From Datura wrightii (lineage: Eukaryota; Streptophyta; Magnoliopsida; Solanales; Solanaceae): a stretch of 64,000 nt of DNA. A program made the translations under genes and the position numbers. The stretch is from the NCBI GenBank assembly GCA_035772735.1, contig JASDFA010000002.1, forward strand, positions 8,556,001 to 8,620,000, given 5' to 3'. Every line of letters begins with the position of its first letter. The stretch's first letter is position 1. Below the pieces are notes generated by a model, which saw only the letters and a program-made list of their open reading frames with translations, did not search any database and had not been told where the DNA came from. Below are positions 44,195 through 54,510 of this stretch, piece by piece.

Positions 44195-44419
44195 TTGATT
44201 CGAGATTCATAGGCTGGAAATCAAATGCGAGGGCTTTGCACACTCAACTGAAGCACAAATTTCTAGCTTAATTTCTTAATGCTTGGGAAGGTACGGGTGT
44301 TGGGAATAAAGTTCTCAGGTCATGGGTTTTGGGGTTTTGAGGTGTTAGCGTGGGAAGATGGTTGATTTTGAAGTTTAAGTAGGTGGAGTCAATTTAAAAA
44401 TCTGGGCCGAATCGGGTCA

Positions 44420-44650
44420 ATTTGACTACGAGTCGTAGGAGCAACCTACGACTCGTTCCTGGCCTGTAATGACTTTAGTTACAGAGAACTTACCTGGTGA
44501 CCTACAAAAGCATCCTACGACTCTTACCATTGAGGTACGAATTGTAGGATGAGTCATAGGTCATACTTTGCTTAGGATTTTCTCTGCTTTTCACCACCAT
44601 TTCTACCACGACTCATAGGACCTCACCACGAGTCATACTGAGATCTTGTA
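44420..44650 (-). promoter_or_regulatory. internal palindrome array of E, distal
   Basis: CTACGAGTCGTAGG, CCTACGACTCGTTCC, CCTACGACTCTTACC, CCACGACTCATAGG and CCACGAGTCATAC. Lies upstream (sense) of the donor site at 44194. Confidence 0.5.
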
Positions 44651-44714
44651 GCAGCAGATTTTTCAGCCACCTATTTTTGTTTCCCTGCACACTATGCACA
44701 CATTAGATCAATAA

Positions 44715-44850
44715 CTTGGGTTGCCTCCCAAGAAGCACTTGATTTAATGTCGCGGCACGACGCAGGTGGTCTGGTTACTCAGATTTCACCAAAGCACCAC
44801 TTGGGTTGCCTCTTAAGAACTGCCTGATTTAATATCGCGGCACGATGCAA
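44715..44850 (-). promoter_or_regulatory. conserved double hairpin of E, tandemly duplicated
   Basis: Two copies starting at 44715 and 44800 (period 85). Copy 1 sense: GTCG-TGCCG-CGAC and CTTGGG-AGGCAA-CCCAAG. Copy 2 keeps the first stem with a compensatory G-C to A-T change (ATCG...CGAT), while the second stem has two mismatches in the sense RNA, so copy 2 may be decaying. Confidence 0.7.
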
Positions 44851-44893
44851 GTCTCTTGACTACTAAGAATTCGTCAAGTGACTCATACTCATC

Positions 44894-45367
44894 CTAAAGT
44901 GCTGAGATCACACTAAATTCCTTTGGTTGCTTCATAGTCCGACAGATGTTGAAAGTGACCTCTTCTTTGTTTAGCCTGAACTTTAACAGTGCAGCTTCCA
45001 CATCTACTAGAGCTCCCCCAGTTGTGAGGAATGGTCGCCCCAGAATGATGGGGACCTCATAATTGACCTCGCAATCTAAGATCACAAAGTCTACTGGGAA
45101 TATAAACGTATAAACCTTGACGAGTACATCAACTAGGATGCCCACTGGCCTTTTTACTATTCTGTCGGCCATCAGTAGCTGCATGTTGGTTGGTGTGGGG
45201 GCTCCTAATCCAAGCTTCTCGAAAATCACCAAGGGCATTAGATTAATGGTAGCTCCCAGATCACAGAGTGCCCTTGCGAACTCGACATTACCAAGGTGCA
45301 AGGTATTGTGATGGCACTTGGGTCTTCCTTTTTTTGAGCTAAGACCCTTATTGCTATGGCACTGCAT
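44894..45367 (-). pseudogene. element E protease (retropepsin-like)
   Basis: 157 open codons with ALCDLGATINLMPLVIFEKL (catalytic-loop Asp kept) and VPIILGRPFLTTGGALVDVE, ending KQPKEFSVISAL just before the hairpins. The domain is intact, but its link to gag is broken upstream. Confidence 0.8.
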
Positions 45368-47156
45368 TGGTGGACATTGTCAGCTAGCTCATAGCTTACA
45401 GATCTTTTCTTCATCACCAGGTCTTTCATGAATTTTGCATATCTGACATCTGCTCTAGTGCTTTTGGACCAACGATATATTCGCAGAAAGTTATTTAAGC
45501 ATTGAGAGAAATTTTTGGAACTTACTGTTGTCCGCTTTTTCTTCATCCTTTGTGGGAATGGTGGCGGTGGTCTCGGGATAGCCTTTTGTACTAGAGTTGC
45601 CCCTTGATCAATGTCACATTCCTTCTCACCATGAGGGGCCTCTTGCAGCCCATCATATTGTGTCTCATCACCAATCTCTTCTTCCTCAATCGCGCTCTCT
45701 TTCCTCTTTTAAACTTTAACAGGAAACAGGGGGTCAACGGTGGTTTTACCACTCCTAGTCATCACTGCCATGCAATGAGCATCATTCTTTGGATTTTGGA
45801 CAGTTTTGCAAGGAAGTGTACCCTTTTTCCTAGGGTTCATTGATGCCGACAGTTGCCCAAGTTGGTGTTCTATCTGCTTGATGGCGGTGGTGTGAGATTC
45901 CACTTTCTGACCTATGCTAGATAAGTCACTTCAAATTTCTTTTAACTGATTATCCATGGACCTCACCTTTTTCAGCATTTCGACCATCATACTCTCCAAC
46001 TTTTATTGTTCGGCTTCCCATTCTCATGCATTAGGAGGCACATAGACTCCAGCCCGATCATTGTGATATCCTTCATTCCTTCTCAATTCTCCCTCTCACT
46101 CACGACCACAACTCCTATCTCTGAACCCGTTCTTGTTGTAGTTGTCTCTGTATTTGTTCCGACCTTAATTTCCAAAACCTTGGCGCCAATTGTCTTGTCC
46201 AGATGCTTGGGCGTTGGCTCGAAAACTGGCCACTTGGCTATCTAGGAAGTTTGCCACTTCCTCAGAATCATAGTGTTCTAATCCCTGCTCCCTTCCTTGT
46301 GTTCCCACTACATTTACCTTTTTGGCTCCTGCTCCCTTGATATGCTTTGTCAGCAAATCCAATGATGTGTGCATGTGAGCCAACTCCTGATCGCGTTCTT
46401 CCTCCTTCCTTCATTGGCCTGCAGTCAAACCAAAAGCATATGTACCTGCCACTACATTAGCCTCCCTCGTATACCAGGCCCTGTTTGTCTTTGTCACCCT
46501 ATCAAGGATAGTGGTTGCTTCCTCCCAGGTGTGACTCATCAATTCTCCACCTGCCACCGTGTCTTCTACAACTTTGGTGCTATTATTAAGTGACCTGTAA
46601 AAGATTTCCAACAAACTATTATCTGGTATTTTATGGTTCGGGAACTTAGTAACTTCTTTTTGAACCTCAACCAGGTTTCATGAAGGGCCTCCGTCTTACT
46701 CTGCCGGAAATTATAGATCTCATCTTTTAACTGTAACATCCTTGATGGGGGAAAGAATCTCTCTAGGACGGCTTGTTTAAGCTCCCTCCAATTGGTTAAG
46801 GAGTCATTGGGAAACTCCGATAACCACAAAGTAGCTTCCCCTGATAGAGAGAAAGGGAAGAGTCGGAGTCTTATTGCATCTTGGCTTACTCCGGGCAACC
46901 TGTATGCCTTGCATATTCCTACAAAATTCATCAAGTGCAGGTTGGCATCATCCGCTGCGTGGCCACTGAATACCCCCTTCATGTTTATCAATTGAATCAT
47001 AGTGCTCGTAATATCAAATTTGGCCCCAGCAGGCAGTAGTGGTGGCACAATTTCTCCAGTTGACCCAACCTCATCAATATCTAGGTCATCATCATCGAAG
47101 AATTGAGGGGCAAATCTATGAGCTCGGTTGCCCCCCCCCCCCATGTTAACCATCAT
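45368..47156 (-). pseudogene. element E gag
   Basis: ATG at 47156 or the second Met five codons on. The N-terminus encodes four Gly from a run of 12 C on the plus strand (47131-47142). 196 codons carry LRLFPFSLSGEATLWLSEFP and VLERFFPPSRMLQLKDEIYN, the retrotransposon gag domain. A frameshift near 46640 leads to SLNNSTKVVEDTVAGGELMS and further pieces with stops ('LGQLSASMNPRKKGTLPCKT', 'CMAVMTRSGKTT'). No CCHC knuckle was seen. Confidence 0.75.
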
Positions 47157-47453
47157 TTACCACCTCATCTCTATCACCTCTAGCTTCCTGAAGTGCAGCT
47201 AACCGAGCTAGCTTTGGCTTGCCTAGCTTCCACAGCTAAGCAGGCTTCTCTCTGCTTAGGGTTTTCTAATTTTATGCAGTGCTCGTTCAATTTCGGGATT
47301 TAGTGGAACAAGGGGGTCTCCTCTACTTTGAGTGCTTGGCATTCACCATAGGACAACCTGTGGGTATCAAAGAAAAACACAAAAATAAACATAATTAAGG
47401 AAATAATTACCAAAAAGTCAAATACAAGAAAATAACCTAGTCTAAGCCAAATT

Positions 47454-47470
47454 CTCCGGCAACAACGCCA
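47454..47470 (-). other. primer-binding site, tRNA-Asp type (E)
   Basis: Minus strand TGGCGTTGTTGCCGGAG, three changes from the tRNA-Asp complement, next to the LTR at 47476. Confidence 0.75.
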
Positions 47471-48434
47471 CTTTTTGATAATGCTAAAACCACACTTCCA
47501 ACTGAAGTATGAAGCGAACGTTGTCAATAATGAACCCAAACTTATAGGTTGGGGTTGAACCCATCGGGAATATGGAAGATCTAGATTACAACCGGTAGAT
47601 GAACTTGCATGGTAATTACTTCACAATGGGGGAATTCTAATAAAAAGCAATAATAGAAATAAACAACAGTCAAGATTATATTTGTGAATCAATAACTAAA
47701 GGATAACTAGGGTTTGTGTTACCCATGGGTTCATAAAAGCTTTGGGTATACACTCGTGATCTACTCCAATACTTTACTTATAGAACTGATAACTTAGATT
47801 CATTCAAACAATCGGCCAATCCCTACTGAATGACTATCCTTAATTACTAGACCAAGTCTCATTAGTTTTTCAAATTAACCATTATCACTAAGTTCCAGAT
47901 ATAACTATCCTGCGTCCACAGCTCAAGTTAATAAAATGATCACCAAGATCAAGGCTCTGTTGTAACTCTCTTTTCCTAATCTCTACCTCTTCGACCAAAG
48001 CAAGTAAACAATTCAGGCACTTCCTAACATTGTACACTGCTAAGAATCGTTAAAGATGAAGAGAATACAATATAAGTATTTAGTATTGGTTTTAGACTCA
48101 CTTTGTGCAACCCTAACTAGTTAATCCACCATGGTTCCCACAACCCTATCTATGGAGGTTTTAGCCTCTCATAGTTGCAAGGTTGTGACTTGTGTTCATT
48201 ATTGAAAACATATAACAATACATACAAAGATGATTGATAAAAACAATTCCTTTAACTAAACCACGAAATCTTGAATAACAAGTAGCAAGACCAATACGAA
48301 TTCACGAAAAGGTTGATCACAAGGTTGAACCAACTCAATTCTCTCTTCCAATGATGTAAAATTGCTTACTACAATGTTTTCCTACTAGAATTAAGTCTAT
48401 TCGTCGTCCTCTCTTAAAAATAAAACATAAAAAG

Positions 48435-48442
48435 TATTTATA
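48435..48442 (-). promoter_or_regulatory. element E LTR TATA box
   Basis: TATAAATA on the minus strand, immediately 3' (sense) of the palindrome array. Confidence 0.7.
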
Positions 48443-48489
48443 GAGGCATAAGAATCCTTTTCCTAAACTAACAGGACTACTTTCCATAT

Positions 48490-48930
48490 CTGCTGCCGAC
48501 CTCGTCATGGGTCCACCTACGACTCGTAAGGGCTTCTCATGGATTGTGACATTAACTCGTGGCTTGGAGTGTTGGTTGAATTTTGCCTAAGTGTTGGGCC
48601 AAGTTACGATTTGTACCAACGTGTTATGACTCATACATTTTGACACTCGTGGCTTGATCCTGATCTTTTAAACTTTTTCTAAACTTCACCACGACTCGTA
48701 CGGTATGATCATAATTTCATCTCACGGTTCATAGGGTGCTCTCGCACTAAGAATCAGCCCTTTATGCAATTCTTCTGGATTTCGTCATGACTGTCTTACC
48801 ACGACTAGTACCACCATGGTATGATCCATGACAAGTTTCATAAGTTCAGTCTTCTAGGTTAACTTTCAGCTTTTGATCAAGGTCCTCAGTATGACTCATA
48901 GGTCCATCCTACGGATTGTACTAGGTTTGC
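48490..48930 (-). promoter_or_regulatory. U3 palindrome array of E
   Basis: CCTACGACTCGTAAGG, CCACGACTCGTACGG, GTATGACTCATAGG, CCACGACTAGTACC and variants. Same core as the Tekay T LTRs and E's own internal arrays. Confidence 0.5.
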
Positions 48931-49100
48931 ACTTTTTTCCCTTTTTTGCACACTTTTAGCTTCCTTTTGCAATTTATTTTTCCAACACCCATTTATCCTG
49001 AAATCAAAGGAAAAGTGCCTTATATCCATATAAATATAGCTAAGTCTATGTTATTTTCTTAGTTTTTAGCATCAATAGTGTTGTAAATTCACGCACATCA

Positions 49101-50370
49101 CCCCTTACCCAGAATTGATGATTTATTTGACTAGCTTCAGGGTGCCAAGTGTTTCTCCAAGATTGATCTCAGGTCTGGATATTATCAGCTCAGGATTCTG
49201 GAGAGTAACATCCCAAAAACCGCTTTCAGGACTCGATATAGTCATTATGAATTTTTTGTTATGTCATTTGGACTAACCAATGCCCTTGCAGCTTTTATGG
49301 ATCTAATGAATAGGGTGTTGAAGGCATATCTGGACATGTTCATGATTGTGTTTATCGATGATATCCTCATATACTCTCAGAGCGAGGAGGAGCATGCCGC
49401 TCACTTGAGAGTAGTGCTTCAAACCCTCAAGGACCAGTAGTTATATGAGAAGTTCAGCCAATGTGAGTTTTGGTTGGACACGGTGGCATTTCTTGGCCAT
49501 GTGGTGTCAATAAAGGGTATGAAAGTAGATTCTCAAAAGATCGAAGCGGTAAAGAATTGGCCCAAACCAGTGAACCCATCAGATATCAGGAGCTTTTTGG
49601 GCTTAGCGGGTAATTATCGGAGGTTTGTTGAGGGCTTTTCATCAATTGCAGCCCCATTTACCATATTGACTCATAAAAAGGTAAAGTTCCAATTATCGGA
49701 GGCTTGTGAGAAAAGCTTCCAGGAATTGAAGGCTCGACTCACTCCAGCCCAGTATTGACCCTACTTGAGGGTATGGATGGCTTTGTAGTATTTTGTGATG
49801 CTTCGCAAGTTGGACTCGAGTTTGTGTTGATGCAACATGGGAAAGTGATAGCATATGCCTCGAGATAGTTGAAAGTTCATGAAAAGAATTACCCGACCCA
49901 TGATCTTGAGTTGGCCGCGATGGTGTTCGCATTGAAGATATGGAAGCATTACTTGTATGGGGTCCATGTGGATCTATTCAAAGATCAAGAGAGCTTGCAA
50001 TATGTGTTCGTGCAGAAAGATCTAAATCCTTTGTAAAGGAGGTGGTTGGAGTTACTAAAGGACTACGACGTGAGTATCCTTTACCACCCAGGCAATGCTA
50101 ATGTGGTTGTGGATGCACTTAGCAGGCTCTCTATGGATAGTGTGTATCACGTGGATGAGGGAAAGAAGGAGTTGGTGAAAGATGTCCATCGACTAGCAAG
50201 GTTGGGAGTTAGATTAGTCGACTCGATCGATGGCGGTGTTGTTGTGCAAAATGGGTCGGAATCGTCCGCGGTGGTTGATGATAAATCTAGGCAAGATGAG
50301 GACTCAATTTTCAGGAAGCTGAAGGAAGCAGTGCAAAGTCAAAAGGTGGAGGTTTTCTCCCAAGGGGGAG
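49101..50370 (+). pseudogene. T4 reverse transcriptase (partial) and RNase H
   Basis: Starts abruptly at 'PLPRIDDLFD' next to the E LTR. KIDLRSGYYQLRI, FGLTNALAAFMDLM, FIDDILIYS and, from 49474, 94 open codons through RSFLGLAGNYRRFVEGFSSI. A frameshift at about 49755 precedes RNase H (VVFCDASQVGLEFVLMQ, HDLELAAMVF, altered FKDQESLQYVF where FTDHKS is expected). The linker 'MDSVYHVDEGKKELVKDVHR' follows (50046 on). Missing everything 5' of mid-RT. Confidence 0.8.
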
Positions 50371-51720
50371 ATGGTGCTACGATACCATGGTCGTCTATGT
50401 GTCTCGGACGTTGATGATTTGAGAGTTCGGATATTGCATGAGGCACATGGTACCAGATATTCTATCCATCCGGGATCCATGAAGATGTATCGGGACTTGC
50501 GAGAAATCTATTGGTGGGATGGTATGAAGAAGGATATTGCAGAGTTCATAGTTAAATGTCCAAACTATCAGCAAGTGAAGGTCAAAGATCAAAGGCCGGG
50601 AGGCGTACTTGAGAATATTAGTATTCCCACTTGGAAGTGGGAAGAGGTTAACATGGATTTCATTACTGGTCTACCTCGTACTCGCGGACATTGTGACTCC
50701 ATTTGGGTGGTGGTTGACAGGTTAACCAATGTTGCATACTTCCTACCGATCAGGACCATAGATTCAGCGGATGATTATTCCAAATTATATATTTGGGAGT
50801 TGGTTCGACTTCATAGAGTGCCCTTATCTATTATTTCAGACAGAGGTACTTAGTTTACCTCCCAATTTTAGCATTCTTTCCAAAGGGGACTTGGGACTCA
50901 GGTTAAGCTCAGTACAGCCTTCCATTCGCAAATAGATGGCCAGGTGGAACGAACGATCCAGACCCTCAAGGATATGTTGAGGGAATGTATGATAGATTTC
51001 AAAGGTAGTTGGGATGATCATTTTCCCTTGATTGAGTTTGCCTATAACAACAACTATCACTCTAGAATCCAGATGGCACCATTCGAGGCTCTTTATGGGA
51101 GGAGGTGTAGATCGCCCATTGGATGGTTTAATGTTGAGGAAGCCGCTATGATAGGGCCTAATTCGGTTCATGAGGCCATGGTAATGGTTTAGTTGATAAG
51201 GGACAAGCGGAAGACCGCTCAAATTCAATAGAAATCATATGTTGATGTGAGGAGGAGGGACCTGGAGTTTGACGTGGGTGATTGGGTATTTCTAAAGGTA
51301 TCTCCGATGAAGGGAGTGATGCGGTCTGGGAAGAAAGGAAAACTCCGTCCCCACTATGTTTGTCCTTACCGGGTTGTGAGGAGAGTTGATAAGGTGGCGT
51401 ATGAGTTGGACTTGCCATTGGAGTTATCTTCAGTTCATCCCGTGTTTCATGTGTAACTTTTGAAGAAGTGTTTGGGTGATCCAGCTTTAGTAGTTCCGGT
51501 GGACAGCGTTAGTGTAAAAGATAGCCTCAGTTACGAAAAAATTCCCATTGATATCTTGGATCATCAGGTTCGGAAAATAAGAAACAAGGAAGAAGCTTCA
51601 GTTAAGGTATTATGGAGAAATCAATTCTTGAAGGAGCTATGTGGGAAGTTGAAGCGGATATGATTGCTAGATACCCACATTTGTTCTCTACCAGCTCAGT
51701 TTCAGCTTGAGGTATCAGTT
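50371..51720 (+). pseudogene. T4 integrase and chromodomain-like tail
   Basis: 160 open codons (50371-50853) cover the HHCC finger (HEAHGTRYSIHPGSMK; the second Cys of the CxxC is Tyr in 'CPNYQQ'), NMDFITGLPRTRG and SIISDRGT. After a stop, VERTIQTLKDMLRECMIDF and YNNNYHSRIQMAPFEALYGR (50944-51192). The tail 51247-51663 has VCPYRVVRRVDKVAYELDLP, VHPVFHV then a stop, and VLWRNQFLKELC with a frameshift. Damage is mild compared with T1-T2. Confidence 0.8.
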
Positions 51721-51917
51721 TTGCACTCAGACTCTAGTTAGTCTTCATGTTTAAACTATGTGTGAAAGTTTCTTTTATGTATGTGGATGTGTGTATGAAT
51801 GGTGAATTCAGTTCAGTTGTGTGTTTTGAATAGGAGGTAGTCATTCCGTCAGTTTTCGATTAATATGATCGATTTTGTATATGATAAATTGTATGTTTTT
51901 ATTTTCTGCTTGTTTCT

Positions 51918-51953
51918 AACATTCCAGGACGAATGTTCCCAAGAGGGAGAAAT
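51918..51953 (+). other. T4 pre-polypurine hairpin and tract
   Basis: AACATTC-CAGGAC-GAATGTT, perfect 7-bp stem (51918-51937), then CCCAAGAGGGAGAAAT before the LTR. Confidence 0.7.
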
Positions 51954-52039
51954 TGTAATACCCCAGAAGTGCCTAGGAGTAGACCCGAGAAGCTAAAATG
52001 TAGAACTGCAGAAATTTGGGGAAAAAGTTGCAGGATGAG

Positions 52040-52450
52040 AGGAATAACGACTCGTGGTATGTAACCACAAGCCGTTGTAAGCAGTCGTGGTAAGAGGCTA
52101 GGCTAGTGACAGTGTAGGCAACGGGCATCACCACGACCCGTTGCAAGGAAGGACGGCTTGTTTTATGGAGTCGTGGTAAGGCAGTGGACCTTTACAATGG
52201 AGATGACGGATGGAAACCACGACCTGTTATAGGGTACAACGAGTTGTGGTGAGGCTCGTTGTTAAGGAGTTCAAATTTTCAAAAGAGGGAAACAACGACT
52301 GATTCAACAACCCGTTGGACCCTAGAATGACTCGTCCTGTATGTCCGTGGTCTGAATATAAGATATGATTGGGGCAGTGCCTATCACGGGCAGATACCAT
52401 GGGTCGTGGTATCTTCTAACGGCCTGTTAGTTCACCCGTTGTTTGGTCCA
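52040..52450 (+). promoter_or_regulatory. U3 palindrome array (ACGASTCGT type)
   Basis: TAACGACTCGTGGTA, AGCAGTCGTGGTAAG, CAACGAGTTGTGGTG, ATGACTCGTCC and CATGGGTCGTGGTA within 400 bases, early in the LTR. Confidence 0.5.
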
Positions 52451-53317
52451 GTGACAAGTTTTCAGCGAATTCAGTCAGGGCAATTCCATCATTTCCTAGT
52501 CCTAAGGCTCTAAAGTACGTTGCTTAAGGCTCGTGTTGGAGGATTTTAGTAGGGGAAAATCAATTCTAAGTATATTCCTTCCATTCATGCAAGTTTATGA
52601 ATTTTAGGAGGTGACCAAGAGCTTTTCTAAAGGGTTGTCTTCCAATTTCTCCTTGGGCAATCAATGAGGTGGTAGAATCAACCCTTCCAAGTATGTAGGG
52701 TTTTAAATGGGTGTCTTCCTTCCCCACCCATTCCCAATCTCTATAAAATATGATGAAATGTCTATGATCAAGTATGGGGTTTTCAACCATTGTATAATTT
52801 TTCAATCTCGATGCATGGGTATGATTAAATTATATTAATATTGATGAATTGTAAAGTTTGGGCAGATTCTAAGTTGTTTTCAATACAAAATTGTTTTCCA
52901 AAAATCATGACTCTATCATGCCCATGGATGAGAAGTTCATAAAAGTAGTAAATGATGATGAATCCATGATGATGTTGAGATTTGATGATGAGAAGCATGT
53001 TTCTAAAGCTATCCATAATTATGAAGTTGTTTTCAAAATAAAATGATTAGATACTTGTATGCTAAAGCTTTGCAAGATTCCCACATATCGATTTAAAGTG
53101 ATGATTTTCCCGACATAAACTTACCACACTTTTTGAAGTGAAGTTTCCAAATTTTTCATAAATTCTAGCTTTTGGTATGTTGAGTTAAATATTTCTACAT
53201 GTATCTTACCACAAGATTTGGAGTAGATGCTCCCACCTATGATTGAGCTTGTGTTATGCTTCGAAATAAAGCTTTCCATATGCATGAATTCATAATTGAG
53301 ATATATGTCATTATGAT

Positions 53318-53490
53318 CTTTGTCGGTAGACAATGTTGAGCTTCACTTTCATATGATGTCGAGTCCATGCTTGATTTCATTATGATCTTTGTCAATAGAC
53401 AATGTTGAGCTTCGTTTCATACGATGTTGGGCTATGCATGATTTCATCTTGAGATTCGTCAATAGACAATGTTGAGCTTCCTTATTTACG
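53318..53490 (+). repeat. short tandem repeat block in T4 LTR
   Basis: Three imperfect units containing GTCAATAGACAATGTTGAGC (53391, 53458; a variant GTCGGTAGACAATG at 53322), spaced about 67-69 bases. Not seen in the other Tekay LTRs of the window. Confidence 0.5.
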
Positions 53491-54510
53491 ATGCAGAGCA
53501 TTGCATGATATTGGGAGAAGAGTCTAGCACCGAGCGGGTTAAAGGTCGATTAACCTATGCCCCAGAACTACGCACCATCATAGGTTGATACTATTATATT
53601 ACTAGGACCTCCCTTGTGAGCTATCCCCGGCCCGATTGGCCCTTCAGCTTGATATTGATATCATGGTATCATCCATCGCCCTGGCAAGGTTATGAAAGGC
53701 TCTACCCACTTGAGTGTGATAGTTGGGACCACATAAGCTCTATCGTGGTATGTCGATTAAGTGACGAGTCTCCCACTGTCTATATCATTCAGATTTGCAT
53801 ATCCATTACTCATGATGATTACTTCATGCATGCATGTTCTAAAACCAAGGTTTGACTCATTTTTTATCTTTTAAATATAAATGTTATGTTTTAGTTTTGA
53901 GTCATTCGAGTCAATCATGATGTTCTAAAGCTGTGCCTGGTCATGTTATGATAAGAATATGATTTCAGTATAAAAGCATGTAGTCCCTCTACTTATGCTT
54001 GAAAACCTATGATATGCTTATGAAATGTCTTAAATGATTTAATTTTTCTAAAGCGGTTTTACTTACCTTGCATACTCGGTACATTCCACGTACTGACCAC
54101 ATACTTTCTATGCTGCATAGTTTCATGATTCAAGATCCGGTTCCCAGGTTCAGCCCCGTTCATAGTCACTTATCAGAGTTAGTACCTGTGTTATTGGTGA
54201 GTCCTCATCTTTCGAGGACTAGACTTTCAGTTATATCTAATGTATTTTCAGTTTCAGTATTGTCGAGCTAGTTGGAGGTTTTTGTCCCATCAGCTCATCC
54301 AGATTAGAGGCTTTTCAGACTTAGACGTGTATTCAGTTTCGGATGTTTATTCTGATGTGATGCTGAATTAGACTTCCTCTGAGATTATATTCATGATTTA
54401 TTTAGTATGTTGAATGAGTTAGTTGTATGCTTATTCCATGGGTTGACTTGGGGTCTCTCGGGGTCCCTTGTCTCTTGTTTATGATTCGGGCCTCCGTTCG
54501 GGTCGTGACA

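Larger units (their letters stand above)
42551..49100 (-). mobile_element. element E, non-autonomous Athila-type retrotransposon
   Basis: Sense (minus): 5' LTR (49100-47476), Asp primer site, gag, protease, duplicated double hairpin, palindrome arrays with a candidate leader intron between them, ORF2. No RT or integrase. The 3' end is cut at the G insertion. Its 5' LTR abuts RT sequence of T4, so E probably inserted into T4. Confidence 0.75.
47476..49100 (-). repeat. element E 5' LTR, minus orientation
   Basis: On the plus strand TGATAATGCTAAAACC to ACGCACATCA, about 1.6 kb with TG...CA ends. Orientation is fixed by the Asp primer site on the left, TATAAATA on the minus strand (48442-48435) and the U3 array to its right. 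GATGCTAAAAA 26 bases inside the U3 end is an inverted copy of the U5 end. GGTTCAACCCC (minus, 47561-47551) matches a pol III B-box. Confidence 0.8.
51954..54510 (+). repeat. Tekay LTR, 3' LTR of T4
   Basis: TGTAATACCCCAGAAGTGCC to GGGTCGTGACA, 2.56 kb, TG...CA. Carries a U3 array at 52040-52450 and a short tandem-like block of 'tttgtca/g atagacaatgttgagctt' units at about 53318-53480. It sits inside gag-protease fragment H. Confidence 0.85.
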
